Below are positions 9,291-17,864 of a stretch of 64,000 nucleotides of DNA, in pieces (position 1 is the stretch's first letter; each line of letters starts with the position of its first letter). This DNA is from Candidatus Cloacimonadota bacterium (GTDB lineage Bacteria; Cloacimonadota; Cloacimonadia; Cloacimonadales; TCS61). The stretch spans positions 53,260 through 117,259 of the forward strand of contig JAIPIH010000007.1 in the NCBI GenBank assembly GCA_021734835.1. The letters are read 5' to 3'. The notes under the pieces were generated by a model. That model saw only the letters and a list, made by a program, of their open reading frames with translations, was not told where the DNA came from and made no database searches. The position numbers were made by a program, and so were the translations under genes.

Positions 9291-9389
9291 AATTTATACG
9301 GGAACTTTCAGCCCAGAATTAATATGGACCAAATGAAAAAAACTTGCTGTTCTTAACTGAATTCTCAATAATCTTATATGGAGGTTGAG

Positions 9390-9854
9390 ATGGAAAGAGT
9401 ATTAGTAGCAATTGATCTAAGTGATGAATCCGAGATCGTACTGAAGTATGCGAGTCGTTTCGCTTCGCAATTTAAAGCCCAACTTTGCGTCGTTCACTGC
9501 GAATCCATCGAACAATACATGGCTGTAGCAGAAGATGACACAATGGGCGAATTCAACGGTGTTATGCTTCCCGAAGTAATTAGAAATAGGAAGAAAGCCT
9601 TAAAAAACCGACTTAACCAGATCAAACTAAATCTTCAGAAAAAAAACTTGAAAGTAAAATCGGTACTGCTGGAAGGACCAACAGTTGATAACATCTTAGA
9701 AGAAGCAAAGGCATTCAAAGCAGATTTGATTATTGTTGGCTCTCATAAACATGGCAAATTTTACCATCTATTATTCGGTAGTACTCACGATGCGATCATT
9801 AAGCATTCCAACTTTCCGGTACTTGTGGTGCCGCCTGATTTAAATGTTAATTAA
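9390..9854 (+). CDS. Universal stress protein (UspA family)
   Basis: This single-domain Usp has 154 residues. The N-terminal VLVAIDLSDES strand-loop and the C-terminal ATP-loop pattern G-2x-G-9x-G(S/T) (GSHKHGKFYHLLFGST), followed by FPVLVVP, mark an ATP-binding Usp. The start is set at ATG 9390 because GGAGG at 9380-9384 is spaced for it; an in-frame ATG at 9378 overlaps that site. It heads a group with an unknown protein and a putative metal exporter, which suggests a stress or metal response, but that link is only context. Confidence 0.92.
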   Translation: MERVLVAIDLSDESEIVLKYASRFASQFKAQLCVVHCESIEQYMAVAEDDTMGEFNGVMLPEVIRNRKKALKNRLNQIKLNLQKKNLKVKSVLLEGPTVDNILEEAKAFKADLIIVGSHKHGKFYHLLFGSTHDAIIKHSNFPVLVVPPDLNVN

Positions 9855-9860
9855 ATTCAG

Positions 9861-10259
9861 ATGAAAGAAGAAAAAACTTCAGAATATATGGCTGATCAAT
9901 ATCTGCCAGAGATCAATGAAGGTGAAAAGATGTACAAGTTTTACATTTTTCGTCCTCACGCACGCAAATCAGAAAATTTTGAATACCGGATCGTGACCAA
10001 AGAAATGCTTGATGGCAAGTTGGAATTGATCAGCTATAACTTCGAAGTAATCAATGATGTTCCTCATAAGTATTCTATCACCCGTGCAAAAGAAATCACT
10101 AAGAATAAGATGAATGAAATTGTGGAAAAGGTGATGAAGATGACAGAATCTGCTATAAATGAACTCGAAGAGATCGATCTTTCAGTTTTCGACACTATCG
10201 AAGAACAGAGAAAATTTTTGGAAAAACGAGATAAGGAAAATAAGGAATATTTCATCTAA
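9861..10259 (+). CDS. Uncharacterised protein behind the usp gene
   Basis: This 132-residue soluble protein is charged, with a possible beta N-terminal half (YKFYIFRPHARK, FEYRIV) and a helical C-terminal half (EIVEKVMKMTESAINELEEI). No known domain is recognised. It starts six bases after the usp stop without a clear ribosome binding site. ATG at 9930, behind AAGGTGA, is a plausible alternative start that would give 109 residues. Position suggests co-expression with usp. Confidence 0.65.
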   Translation: MKEEKTSEYMADQYLPEINEGEKMYKFYIFRPHARKSENFEYRIVTKEMLDGKLELISYNFEVINDVPHKYSITRAKEITKNKMNEIVEKVMKMTESAINELEEIDLSVFDTIEEQRKFLEKRDKENKEYFI

Positions 10260-10293
10260 TATTGCAGCATTTGTTGAATGTGTTTCAATATTA
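10257..10293. repeat. Inverted repeat at the stop codon of the unknown gene
   Basis: TAATATTG (10257-10264, containing the TAA stop) pairs perfectly with CAATATTA (10286-10293). The 21-base loop contains CATT/AATG, which can extend the hairpin. A run of six T follows about 20 bases later. It may end transcription or protect the mRNA 3' end before the exporter gene. Confidence 0.45.
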
Positions 10294-10388
10294 ATGCTTA
10301 AATTTATATATTTTTTGAACGTGGGTAGTTGTGAATGTTAAAAAGAAAGTTGATTAAGCTCATTTAATCAAGATATTAGGTAATTTTG

Positions 10389-11417
10389 ATGGATATATTA
10401 TTAGAAATTTTTGGACACGCTGTAATGATCACAGGTTTTGTGTTTGTGATGATGCTGGTGATCGAATATGTGAATGTTCAAACACAGGGAAGCTGGCAAA
10501 TTTTCCTGCAGAAAAAGAGATGGATGCAATACGTTTTCGCCGCTTTTCTGGGTATAATTCCCGGCTGTCTGGGAGCATTCACTGTCGTGGCACTATATTC
10601 CCACAATATTCTTAGCTTCGGTGCTCTTGTAGCTGCCATGATTGCTACTAGCGGAGATGAAGCTTTTGTAATGTTGGCTATGTTTCCCGATAAAGCTTTA
10701 CTGTTGTTTGTTATAACGTTTTTAGTTGGAATTAGTGCCGGATTTATCTCTGATGCCGTTTTCCCTAATTTGAATTTTATTGCTAAATTAAAACATCGGA
10801 AATTACCGTTGCATAATGAAAAAAGATGCGATTGTTTTGCAGTACCGGCAATTTTCAAACAGTTGCAGCATCTGACCATGCAGCGCGGCTTGCTCATTAT
10901 CATCGTAATGATGCTGATCGGAGGAATCGGTTTCGGTGCAATTGCTCCCGATGCCCAAGGTTGGGTCAGGGCAACCTTACTGATATCTTCCATGATCGCA
11001 CTCTTCATTTTGTTTACTGTACCTGATCATTTCCTAGAAGAACACTTATGGAATCATATTGTCAAAGTTCATATTCCCAAAATTTTCCTCTGGACTTTCG
11101 GCTCTCTGCTGGTTATCCATTTTCTAATAGCAAGTTTGGATATAAAAGCTTGGGTCCAAGCTAATCACCTTGTTGTTTTGCTTGTTGCTTGTATCATAGG
11201 ACTCATTCCGGATTCAGGTCCGCACTTAATTTTCGTTACACTTTTCGCTGCCGGTTCTATCCCGTTCAGCATTCTGCTCGCCAGCTCGATCGTACAAGAT
11301 GGACATGGGATGCTCCCGCTCCTGGCAGAAACAAAACGGGGATTTATTATGGTAAAATCGATCAATCTGATCGTAGGAGTTTTTTTGGGTTTGTTGGGCT
11401 TGTGGATAGGATTCTAA
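10389..11417 (+). CDS. Putative 10-TM heavy-metal/manganese exporter (ArsP_2 / PF11449 type)
   Basis: This 342-residue integral membrane protein has about ten hydrophobic segments. Two homologous halves carry repeated signatures, GIIPGCLGAF with TSGDEAFVML in the first and GLIPDSGPHLIF with SSIVQDGHGMLPLLA in the second, characteristic of the family annotated as putative manganese transporter. A hydrophilic loop with HRKLPLHNEKRCDCF between the halves could bind metal. ATG at 10389 is taken rather than the TTG three bases before. By eye the base composition is richer in G and C than the neighbours. The substrate is inferred from the family, not shown. Confidence 0.8.
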   Translation: MDILLEIFGHAVMITGFVFVMMLVIEYVNVQTQGSWQIFLQKKRWMQYVFAAFLGIIPGCLGAFTVVALYSHNILSFGALVAAMIATSGDEAFVMLAMFPDKALLLFVITFLVGISAGFISDAVFPNLNFIAKLKHRKLPLHNEKRCDCFAVPAIFKQLQHLTMQRGLLIIIVMMLIGGIGFGAIAPDAQGWVRATLLISSMIALFILFTVPDHFLEEHLWNHIVKVHIPKIFLWTFGSLLVIHFLIASLDIKAWVQANHLVVLLVACIIGLIPDSGPHLIFVTLFAAGSIPFSILLASSIVQDGHGMLPLLAETKRGFIMVKSINLIVGVFLGLLGLWIGF

Positions 11418-11428
11418 TATTCTTTATC

Positions 11429-11457
11429 TTGACATCTGCAACTCATACAAATTTTCT
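11429..11457 (+). promoter_or_regulatory. Possible promoter of the ispD operon
   Basis: TTGACA (11429-11434) is a perfect -35 hexamer and lies 17 bases before TTTTCT (11452-11457), a poor -10. It sits between the exporter stop and the ispD start. Confidence 0.4.
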
Positions 11458-11481
11458 AAGTTTTAAACTTAAGGAAAAATT

Positions 11482-12180
11482 ATGGGAAAAAATACAGTAA
11501 TAATCACCGCTGGTGGTAGCAGTACTAGAATAAATCATAAGAAGAAAAAACAATTCATTGAGATAAGAAATCGTCCCTTGTTATTTTGGACTATAGACAA
11601 ATTTGCAGATCATAAAAATATCGATAATATCATCATAACATTACCAGAATCTGAGATTGAATCCTATAAAACGAACATTGAGAAGGAATTCCCGCAAATC
11701 CCCATCCAAATTATCAAGGGTGGCAAAAATCGTCAGGAATCTGTTTATCAAGCACTCTCCAACTGCGATACTGATACTGATTTTGTATTTATCCACGATG
11801 GAGTACGCCCTTTTGTAAGTAATGAAGAAATTGAGAAACTCTATCAAAAAGCTCTTTTGGTTGATGCTGTAATTCCGGCTTTCAAAGTAAAAAATACTAT
11901 CAAACAAATAGATCGTGAAAAAGTGATAAAAACACTTTCCCGCCCTCATCTAGTAGCAGCTCTCACTCCCCAGGTTTTTCGGTATTCTATAATTTGGGAG
12001 TGTCATCAAAAAGCAAAACAGCAGGATGTTATCTGCACAGATGATGCTGCTCTGATGGAGCATTGTGGTTTACCGGTATATTGGATGGAATGTTCAGCAA
12101 ATAATTTCAAGATCACTGAGCCGTTTGACCTGAAAATTGCAGAAATTCTATTAAACTCTCAATTGGAGAAAAAAATATGA
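11482..12180 (+). CDS. ispD: 2-C-methyl-D-erythritol 4-phosphate cytidylyltransferase
   Basis: IspD couples MEP with CTP to form CDP-methylerythritol in the non-mevalonate isoprenoid pathway. The 232-residue length is normal. The nucleotide-binding start VIITAGGSSTRI with KKQFIEI follows the family pattern (AAGxGxRM...KQF), and the later FIHDGVRPF and ALTPQVF blocks are diagnostic. Its stop overlaps the next start as ATGA, so it is translationally coupled to the GlmS-like gene; ispF follows that gene. Confidence 0.95.
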   Translation: MGKNTVIITAGGSSTRINHKKKKQFIEIRNRPLLFWTIDKFADHKNIDNIIITLPESEIESYKTNIEKEFPQIPIQIIKGGKNRQESVYQALSNCDTDTDFVFIHDGVRPFVSNEEIEKLYQKALLVDAVIPAFKVKNTIKQIDREKVIKTLSRPHLVAALTPQVFRYSIIWECHQKAKQQDVICTDDAALMEHCGLPVYWMECSANNFKITEPFDLKIAEILLNSQLEKKI

Positions 12181-14894
12181 ATCTTAGGAAATTGGATAAA
12201 TTTGAAATTACAGTAACGATACCTGTCTTTGGTCTCGGTTGCGGTGTATTGGGATTAAGTATGACTAAGATGACCTTGAGGCTGGGGGAGTATGCTTCCA
12301 CTTTATTGAAATCGCTCGAATACCGCGGATATGACTCAACGGGAGCTGTATTCCAAAAAGATGATCAGGAAGTCTCAATTCTTAAAGACGTCGGTGCTCC
12401 CAGTACTCTTGTGAAAACATTAGGTATTGAAAATGAGAGTGGAAAACTATTTTGCGGTCAAGTACGCTGGGCAACTTTTGGAAGTGTGACCAAGCAAAAT
12501 GCTCAACCGCATATTGTAAAATGCAAAACTTTGATTTATGGTGCACACAACGGAAATATTACCAATACCAGAGAGTTAAAAACCTTTTTACTTTCCGAAG
12601 GGCACAATGTTATTTCAGATAATGATGGAGAAATGCTTGTCCACATCATAGAGCATTATTTTGAAAATGAGTTAATTAAAGTGGAAAGACCTGAGAGACA
12701 AAATAATATCGTAAGACAGAAGTGCATGAGAAAAGCTATAACTCAAGGTGCACAGAAAATGGTTGGCTCTTATGCAGCAGTCATAGTTGATCCGATTTCA
12801 GAGACCAGTTGGGCGATTAAAGCCGGCAGCAGTCTTTATTTCGGTATTGGAGATATGGGTAATAACAAGTTTGGATTAGCTTCTTCCGATCTTACAGCAG
12901 TACTCAAATTCACAAAAATGCTGATAAATTTACGGGAAAACGAATTTGTAGAATTTCAGAATGGCAAATATAATATTTATGCCTTTAAAAATCTTAGAGT
13001 AAAACGAGCCGGCCAAAGTGATTTGAATTACCGACCCGGAGATAAGATCATAAAAACTGCTGTCCGCTCAAAATTAAGAGCTGAAGACACAGAACTCATT
13101 GCGCCCTTCAAGTATTTTATGGAACAGGAAATATTTGCTGAAATAGAATCTTCCGGAAAGCTTGTAAAGCTTTTCAAAGGCGGCTCCAACACCGGTAGAC
13201 GAATGCGGGAACTATTGATAAAAGAAAATATATTTGAGGAAAAAAGAAAATTACGCGAAGAAATTTTAGCGGCAAGCCAATATAAAAAACAACAAAAATT
13301 ATTTTCAGACTTCTCAAAATCTAAAATTGCCGACGATTTTTATAATAAAGTCAGAACTAATTATTCTGCTATTTATAACGAATTGGTTAAGAAAAATTTT
13401 CATAAGAAATATTTTTTCTCAAGCGATATGAATCTTTTTTTAGAATTGATGAATTCAGGATTTGATAAAAAAAGACTGCTTCTGGCTAAAGCACTTGATT
13501 CAATAACAGAATTAGAGGATATTGGAAATTTTAATGAAAGTGTGAAAAACTTTCTCTCAATTGTGCAGAACACTTGTAATAATGACAGGAATATTTATAC
13601 AATTGCCTGCGGAACTTCTTATCATGCAACTTTAGTTGCTTCACTATTTTTCAATGAAATCGCAAACATTGAGGTTATTCCTATTTTACCGGGAAATTTC
13701 CGGGGTCAATATTCTAAAAGCCTTAAGGATAATGATGTAATAATTGGTGTTTCACAAAGTGGCGAAACGAAAGATTTGATTGATATATTCAATGATATTG
13801 AAGCATCAGAGTTAGATATTAAAAAAATTGTCCTTGTTAATAACATGAATTCAACTCTGGGGCAGGAAAAAAGTGATGTATCTATCCCAATTTCATGTGG
13901 ACCAGAAATCGCAGTTCCTGCTACAAAAAGTTTTATAAATCAAATAACATTATTTTACTATTTATCGATAAAAGTTGCTGAAATGAAGTTGAATAATATT
14001 CAGGAAAAAAAGACTAATAGTTATCGTAAGTTTAAAAAGATAGTTGATTTTCGGAAAAATTCTCTGGAAGATATACCTCATTTGATCCAGGAAACGATCT
14101 CTACCACTAAAGAGCAAATTGAGTTTGTAGCCAGAAAGATATACATGGAACCATCAATGCATATTCTTGCGACAAAGATAACCGGAGTTGCTAAAGAAGG
14201 AGCTTTGAAAATCAGGGAAACTGTTTTGAATCATACAGAAGGCGGAGAGGCCTCAGAATTCAAGCACGGACCAAATACGATTTTAGGTAAGAATACAGTG
14301 TTTGGTATAAAAAACATCAAAGCAATAGTTAAACATTATAATAATGTAATAAAAGAGATGGAAGATATGGCAGATCAAAGAAAAATATCTCATCAAGAAC
14401 AAAGAAAGATATCCTTAGCGATCAGTAATTTTATTTTTTCACGATCTTATCCATTTAATCTTTCTCAAAAGGCTTTAACCCTGTTCAAGGATATTGTTAA
14501 AGAGTTTGATCTTTTTGAACGCGCCTATAGAAATTATCCTTTGATCTATGTAACTGGTCCGGATGAAAGAGATGTAAACTTAACGATATCACAGATCAAT
14601 ACCCACAAAATTCGCGGTGGTGATACATTCATCATTGCTGAAGAAAATGACAAACTATTTGATAACGCCTGCACTAATCCTCATGATAAAGGCTATTATG
14701 GTTGGGGATATATTACTTTACCAAAAACAGGTGACTCATTGATGACCGCGTTTTCTTCGACAATTGTGCTTCAACTGCTAGCACTAAATATGAGTGTAAT
14801 GAAAATGGATTATCTAAGCAGATTAGGTATAAGTGATCATGGAGTTCATCCTGATGTTCCCAAAAATGTCTCTAAATCGATCACGGTTGATTAA
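12177..14894 (+). CDS. Large GlmS-like glutamine amidotransferase / sugar-phosphate isomerase (two SIS domains)
   Basis: This 905-residue homologue of glucosamine-6-phosphate synthase (usual length about 610) has a glutaminase domain at about 22-290: CGVLGLS, RGYDSTG, RWATFG, NAQPH and GAHNGNI. SIS1 (about 470-610) has ACGTSYHA, SQSGETKD and VPATKSF. SIS2 (from about 655) has KEGALKIRE and EFKHGPN (about 696), and the C-terminus PKNVSKSITVD keeps the catalytic Lys region. Two insertions explain the size: a charged helical stretch at about 300-450 and about 75 residues after KHGP. The nucleophile is Cys22, not Cys1-after-Met, so 21 residues would have to be removed. The ATGA overlap with ispD and GGAGA support this start. 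It probably makes an amino sugar phosphate for the envelope. Confidence 0.88.
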   Translation: MNLRKLDKFEITVTIPVFGLGCGVLGLSMTKMTLRLGEYASTLLKSLEYRGYDSTGAVFQKDDQEVSILKDVGAPSTLVKTLGIENESGKLFCGQVRWATFGSVTKQNAQPHIVKCKTLIYGAHNGNITNTRELKTFLLSEGHNVISDNDGEMLVHIIEHYFENELIKVERPERQNNIVRQKCMRKAITQGAQKMVGSYAAVIVDPISETSWAIKAGSSLYFGIGDMGNNKFGLASSDLTAVLKFTKMLINLRENEFVEFQNGKYNIYAFKNLRVKRAGQSDLNYRPGDKIIKTAVRSKLRAEDTELIAPFKYFMEQEIFAEIESSGKLVKLFKGGSNTGRRMRELLIKENIFEEKRKLREEILAASQYKKQQKLFSDFSKSKIADDFYNKVRTNYSAIYNELVKKNFHKKYFFSSDMNLFLELMNSGFDKKRLLLAKALDSITELEDIGNFNESVKNFLSIVQNTCNNDRNIYTIACGTSYHATLVASLFFNEIANIEVIPILPGNFRGQYSKSLKDNDVIIGVSQSGETKDLIDIFNDIEASELDIKKIVLVNNMNSTLGQEKSDVSIPISCGPEIAVPATKSFINQITLFYYLSIKVAEMKLNNIQEKKTNSYRKFKKIVDFRKNSLEDIPHLIQETISTTKEQIEFVARKIYMEPSMHILATKITGVAKEGALKIRETVLNHTEGGEASEFKHGPNTILGKNTVFGIKNIKAIVKHYNNVIKEMEDMADQRKISHQEQRKISLAISNFIFSRSYPFNLSQKALTLFKDIVKEFDLFERAYRNYPLIYVTGPDERDVNLTISQINTHKIRGGDTFIIAEENDKLFDNACTNPHDKGYYGWGYITLPKTGDSLMTAFSSTIVLQLLALNMSVMKMDYLSRLGISDHGVHPDVPKNVSKSITVD

Positions 14895-14923
14895 ATTGAT
14901 AAATTAATAATGGAGAACTAACG

Positions 14924-15397
14924 ATGCGTATTGGTCATGGATATGATGTTCATCAATTGGTGAAAGGCAGAAAACTTTTTTTGGGTGGCATTGATATAAA
15001 ATTTAACAAAGGACTTCTAGGTCATTCAGATGCAGACGTTTTAATCCATGCAGTCATAGACTCAGTTTTAGGAGCACTTGCCAAAGGAGATATTGGACAG
15101 CATTTCCCGGATACTGATGATAAATTCAAGAATATCAGCAGTAGAATATTATTGCAAAAAGTATTTAGAATGATGCAAACAGCAGATTTTCAGATTGGGA
15201 ACGTAGATGTAACCGTATGTTGCCAAGAACCTAAATTACAATCTTATATCATGCGAATGCGCAGAAATTTAGCTTCTGATCTCAAAACTGATATTGCAAA
15301 TATCTCAATTAAAGCAACAACTGAGGAAGAGTTGGGAGTTACTGGAGAAGGAAAAGGAATTAGTGCTACTTCAGTTGTTCTGCTAAAAAAAACATGA
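14924..15397 (+). CDS. ispF: 2-C-methyl-D-erythritol 2,4-cyclodiphosphate synthase
   Basis: IspF cyclises CDP-ME 2-phosphate to MEcPP in the isoprenoid pathway. The 157 residues match the family length. The metal-binding start RIGHGYDVHQL (Asp-His pair), LGHSDADVLIHA and the closing TTEELGVTGEGKGISA block are diagnostic. GGAGAAC lies before the ATG. It is separated from ispD by the GlmS-like gene and overlaps the next start by four bases (ATGA). Confidence 0.97.
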   Translation: MRIGHGYDVHQLVKGRKLFLGGIDIKFNKGLLGHSDADVLIHAVIDSVLGALAKGDIGQHFPDTDDKFKNISSRILLQKVFRMMQTADFQIGNVDVTVCCQEPKLQSYIMRMRRNLASDLKTDIANISIKATTEEELGVTGEGKGISATSVVLLKKT

Positions 15398-17397
15398 AAA
15401 AACCTGAACTTCTTTTACCCGTAGGTAATATGGAAGCTTTTTATGCAGCGCTTGATGGTGGAGCAGATGCTGTTTATTTAGGACTTAGAAAATTTAACGC
15501 CAGAAACCGAGCTAAAAATTTTACCTTATCGCAGCTGCAATCAATTCTGACAGAATCAACTAAAAAAGATATTAAGGTGTATCTGACATTGAATACTTTG
15601 ATAAAAAATGATGAACTCTCTGATCTCCTTAATATCCTATATCAAGTGTCACAATCGACCCTTGCATCGATTATTATTCAGGATTGGGGTGTATATTATC
15701 TTGCTAAAAAACATTTCCCCGATATCTCATTGCATGCAAGCACTCAAATGGGTTTTCACAACTCTACTGGAACAGAATATGCAGCATTAAAAAAAATTGA
15801 CCGAGTTATATTAGCTCGGGAACTTACCTTCGAAGAACTTTCAGTTATAAGCAGAAAAAGCCTTGTTGAGTTAGAAGTATTTACTCATGGAGCCTTGTGT
15901 TATTCAATCTCCGGATTATGTCTTTTTAGTAGTTTTCTGGGTGGGATGAGTGCAAATAGAGGTCAATGTAGACAACCTTGTAGAAGGATATTTGAGTCTA
16001 ATGAAAGAAAAAATTATTTCTTCAGCTTAAAAGATCAGCAGCAGCTTGAATTAGTTCCTGAACTTATGAAACTAAATATCACGTCCCTTAAAATAGAGGG
16101 CAGGATGAAATCAGCTGAATATGTCAATAGAGTTGCCAAAGCTTATCGTTCTGTTATTGATAATCCGAACAATATAGAAAAAGCAAAACAATTATTACAT
16201 TATGATCTGGGGCGGGAGAAAACTCAATATTTTTTAGGAGGAAGTGTATCTAAATCGCTTACAGAGAATTCTTTCACTGGTATTGAGATAGGTGAGGTTA
16301 CAGAGATCGGAGAATCCAAATTATCATTTTCGACCAATGAAGATCTCAAGTCAAATTATAGAATCCGGATCCAACCTCAAAACGGAATGAACAGCAAAGC
16401 CATTAAGTTAAAAAGTTCTTCAGAATTCACTAGTGTAAAAAGCGGCGAAATTGCCATTATTAGTAGTCCCAACGAAGAATTTCAAAAAGAAGATAAAGTA
16501 TTTCTAATCGGAGCACCAGAAAAAAAATTCCGTGCAAAATTCAAATATGACGGTAAAATGTTAAAAGAATCTCTGGCTAGCACCAAGAAACAGAATATTC
16601 TCAATAAAGTCGGGTCCGCCAAGCAATTAAAGATCACGGAATTATTCTTCCGTATCAACTCGTTACTCTGGATCCGAAAACTCTATCTTGATAAATTTGA
16701 TTACTTGATTTTAAGATTAACTAAGGAAGAGTGGCAAAAAATGAACTTAGATATACCTTTCATGAAAAAAAATATACATAAATTCATTGTAGAACTTCCC
16801 AAATTCATTCCGGAAAAGGATTTAACGTTTTATCGTACACTCTGCCAGAATTTTTCCAGGAAGGGTATAACTCATTTTATGATCAGTCATCTTTCACAAA
16901 AGCTGCTCTTACCACGAAACACAACCTTTTCCGCGAATGAAAATGTATATTTATTAAACGATGCCGCCATTCAAATGATAAAAGAAGAAGACGCTAAATT
17001 GTATATTTACGCCTATGAATATGATCTTGCCAATCTTCAAGCCGGCAAAGACAGAAAAGGTATTGTACCGCTTTATTTTTATCCTGAACTATTTTACTCC
17101 AGAATGCCTGTAAAGTTAACAGATAATGGATCTTCTGATATTGTCAGATTCAAAGATGATGATAATGAATATATCAAAACTATCAGAGATGGTATTACTG
17201 TAATTGTACCACAAATCCCTGTCTCGCTTTTTCAATACAAGGATGATATTCATAAACAAGGATTTCGACGTTTCTTAATTGATCTTTCTTATGAAAAACC
17301 TTCTCAAAATACGTTCAACAGGTTACAGAAAAGGTATAAATACTCAGAAGCAGAGCAGCCCGGATTTGGATTTAATTTTAAGTTAGGACTTAGTTAA
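15394..17397 (+). CDS. Peptidase U32 family protein (RlhA/YhbU/TrhP-related)
   Basis: This 667-residue member of the U32 group has bacterial relatives that hydroxylate RNA (RlhA on 23S rRNA, TrhP on tRNA) and are annotated as collagenase-like peptidases. The TIM-barrel start PELLLPVGNMEAFYAALDGG and LHASTQMGFHN are typical. Four Cys in CYSISGLC and RGQCRQPCRR are the cluster-binding pattern of the family, and KIEGRMKS follows. The long C-terminal half (from about 300) has a beta-rich region and a second barrel-like part, so it resembles long RlhA-type proteins. ATGA overlap with ispF suggests coupling. RNA hydroxylation is inferred from family knowledge. Confidence 0.85.
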   Translation: MKKPELLLPVGNMEAFYAALDGGADAVYLGLRKFNARNRAKNFTLSQLQSILTESTKKDIKVYLTLNTLIKNDELSDLLNILYQVSQSTLASIIIQDWGVYYLAKKHFPDISLHASTQMGFHNSTGTEYAALKKIDRVILARELTFEELSVISRKSLVELEVFTHGALCYSISGLCLFSSFLGGMSANRGQCRQPCRRIFESNERKNYFFSLKDQQQLELVPELMKLNITSLKIEGRMKSAEYVNRVAKAYRSVIDNPNNIEKAKQLLHYDLGREKTQYFLGGSVSKSLTENSFTGIEIGEVTEIGESKLSFSTNEDLKSNYRIRIQPQNGMNSKAIKLKSSSEFTSVKSGEIAIISSPNEEFQKEDKVFLIGAPEKKFRAKFKYDGKMLKESLASTKKQNILNKVGSAKQLKITELFFRINSLLWIRKLYLDKFDYLILRLTKEEWQKMNLDIPFMKKNIHKFIVELPKFIPEKDLTFYRTLCQNFSRKGITHFMISHLSQKLLLPRNTTFSANENVYLLNDAAIQMIKEEDAKLYIYAYEYDLANLQAGKDRKGIVPLYFYPELFYSRMPVKLTDNGSSDIVRFKDDDNEYIKTIRDGITVIVPQIPVSLFQYKDDIHKQGFRRFLIDLSYEKPSQNTFNRLQKRYKYSEAEQPGFGFNFKLGLS

Positions 17398-17402
17398 TAA
17401 AA

Positions 17403-17430
17403 AAAAGCTCGATCAAAAGATCGAGCTTTT
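17403..17430. terminator. Bidirectional terminator between the U32 gene and csp
   Basis: A perfect 12-bp stem AAAAGCTCGATC / GATCGAGCTTTT has an AAAA loop. T-runs follow on both strands (TTTTAGTTTTTTT on plus, a longer T-run on minus), so it can end both convergent transcripts. Confidence 0.95.
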
Positions 17431-17452
17431 AGTTTTTTTGATTTTTTTAGAA

Positions 17453-17653
17453 TTAAGCTCTTGTTACGTTTATAGCTCTTGGGCCTTTGTCACTTTCTTC
17501 AACTTCAAAAGTCACATTTTCGCCCTCATTAAGAGTTTTAAAACCTTCAGCGTTAATGTTAGAATGATGTACAAAATAATCGTTACCATCTTCACATGAT
17601 ATGAAACCAAAACCTTTTTTCTCGTTAAACCATTTTACTGTACCGTTTTTCAT
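17453..17653 (-). CDS. Cold-shock domain protein (CspA family)
   Basis: This 66-residue single cold-shock domain binds single-stranded RNA or DNA. The opening [15 protein letters not shown] holds RNP1 (KGFGFI), and DYFVHHSNI holds RNP2. The end GPRAINV is also typical. AGGAGAAAG precedes the ATG. A leader of about 115 bases is implied by the TTGACA at 17801-17806, as is common for csp genes, whose leaders often control translation with temperature. Confidence 0.95.
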   Translation of the reverse strand: MKNGTVKWFNEKKGFGFISCEDGNDYFVHHSNINAEGFKTLNEGENVTFEVEESDKGPRAINVTRA

Positions 17654-17777
17654 TTTCTTTCTCCTACTAATTTTACGGGTTTTACCCTTTGTGAATACAT
17701 TTTAATATCTTAAACTAATTCCACAAAAATAATTGGGATATAATTTTCAATTATCAAAATGCTTACATCACTGCGTC

Positions 17778-17806
17778 ACAAATAATCATCGCTAATTACT
17801 TGTCAA
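17778..17806 (-). promoter_or_regulatory. Possible csp promoter
   Basis: On the minus strand TTGACA (17806-17801) is followed after 16 bases by TATTTG. Transcription from here would give a leader of roughly 115 bases before the csp ATG at 17653. Just before the ribosome binding site the leader carries a short GGGT-AAA-ACCC hairpin. Confidence 0.4.
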
Positions 17807-17864
17807 CATCAATTTATTTTTATACTTGAATATAAGTAATTCTTCTTATTAAGATCAAACAATT

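Noticed and set aside
9318..9357. Tiny frame before the usp gene
   Set aside because: An ATG opens only about ten codons and has no binding site.
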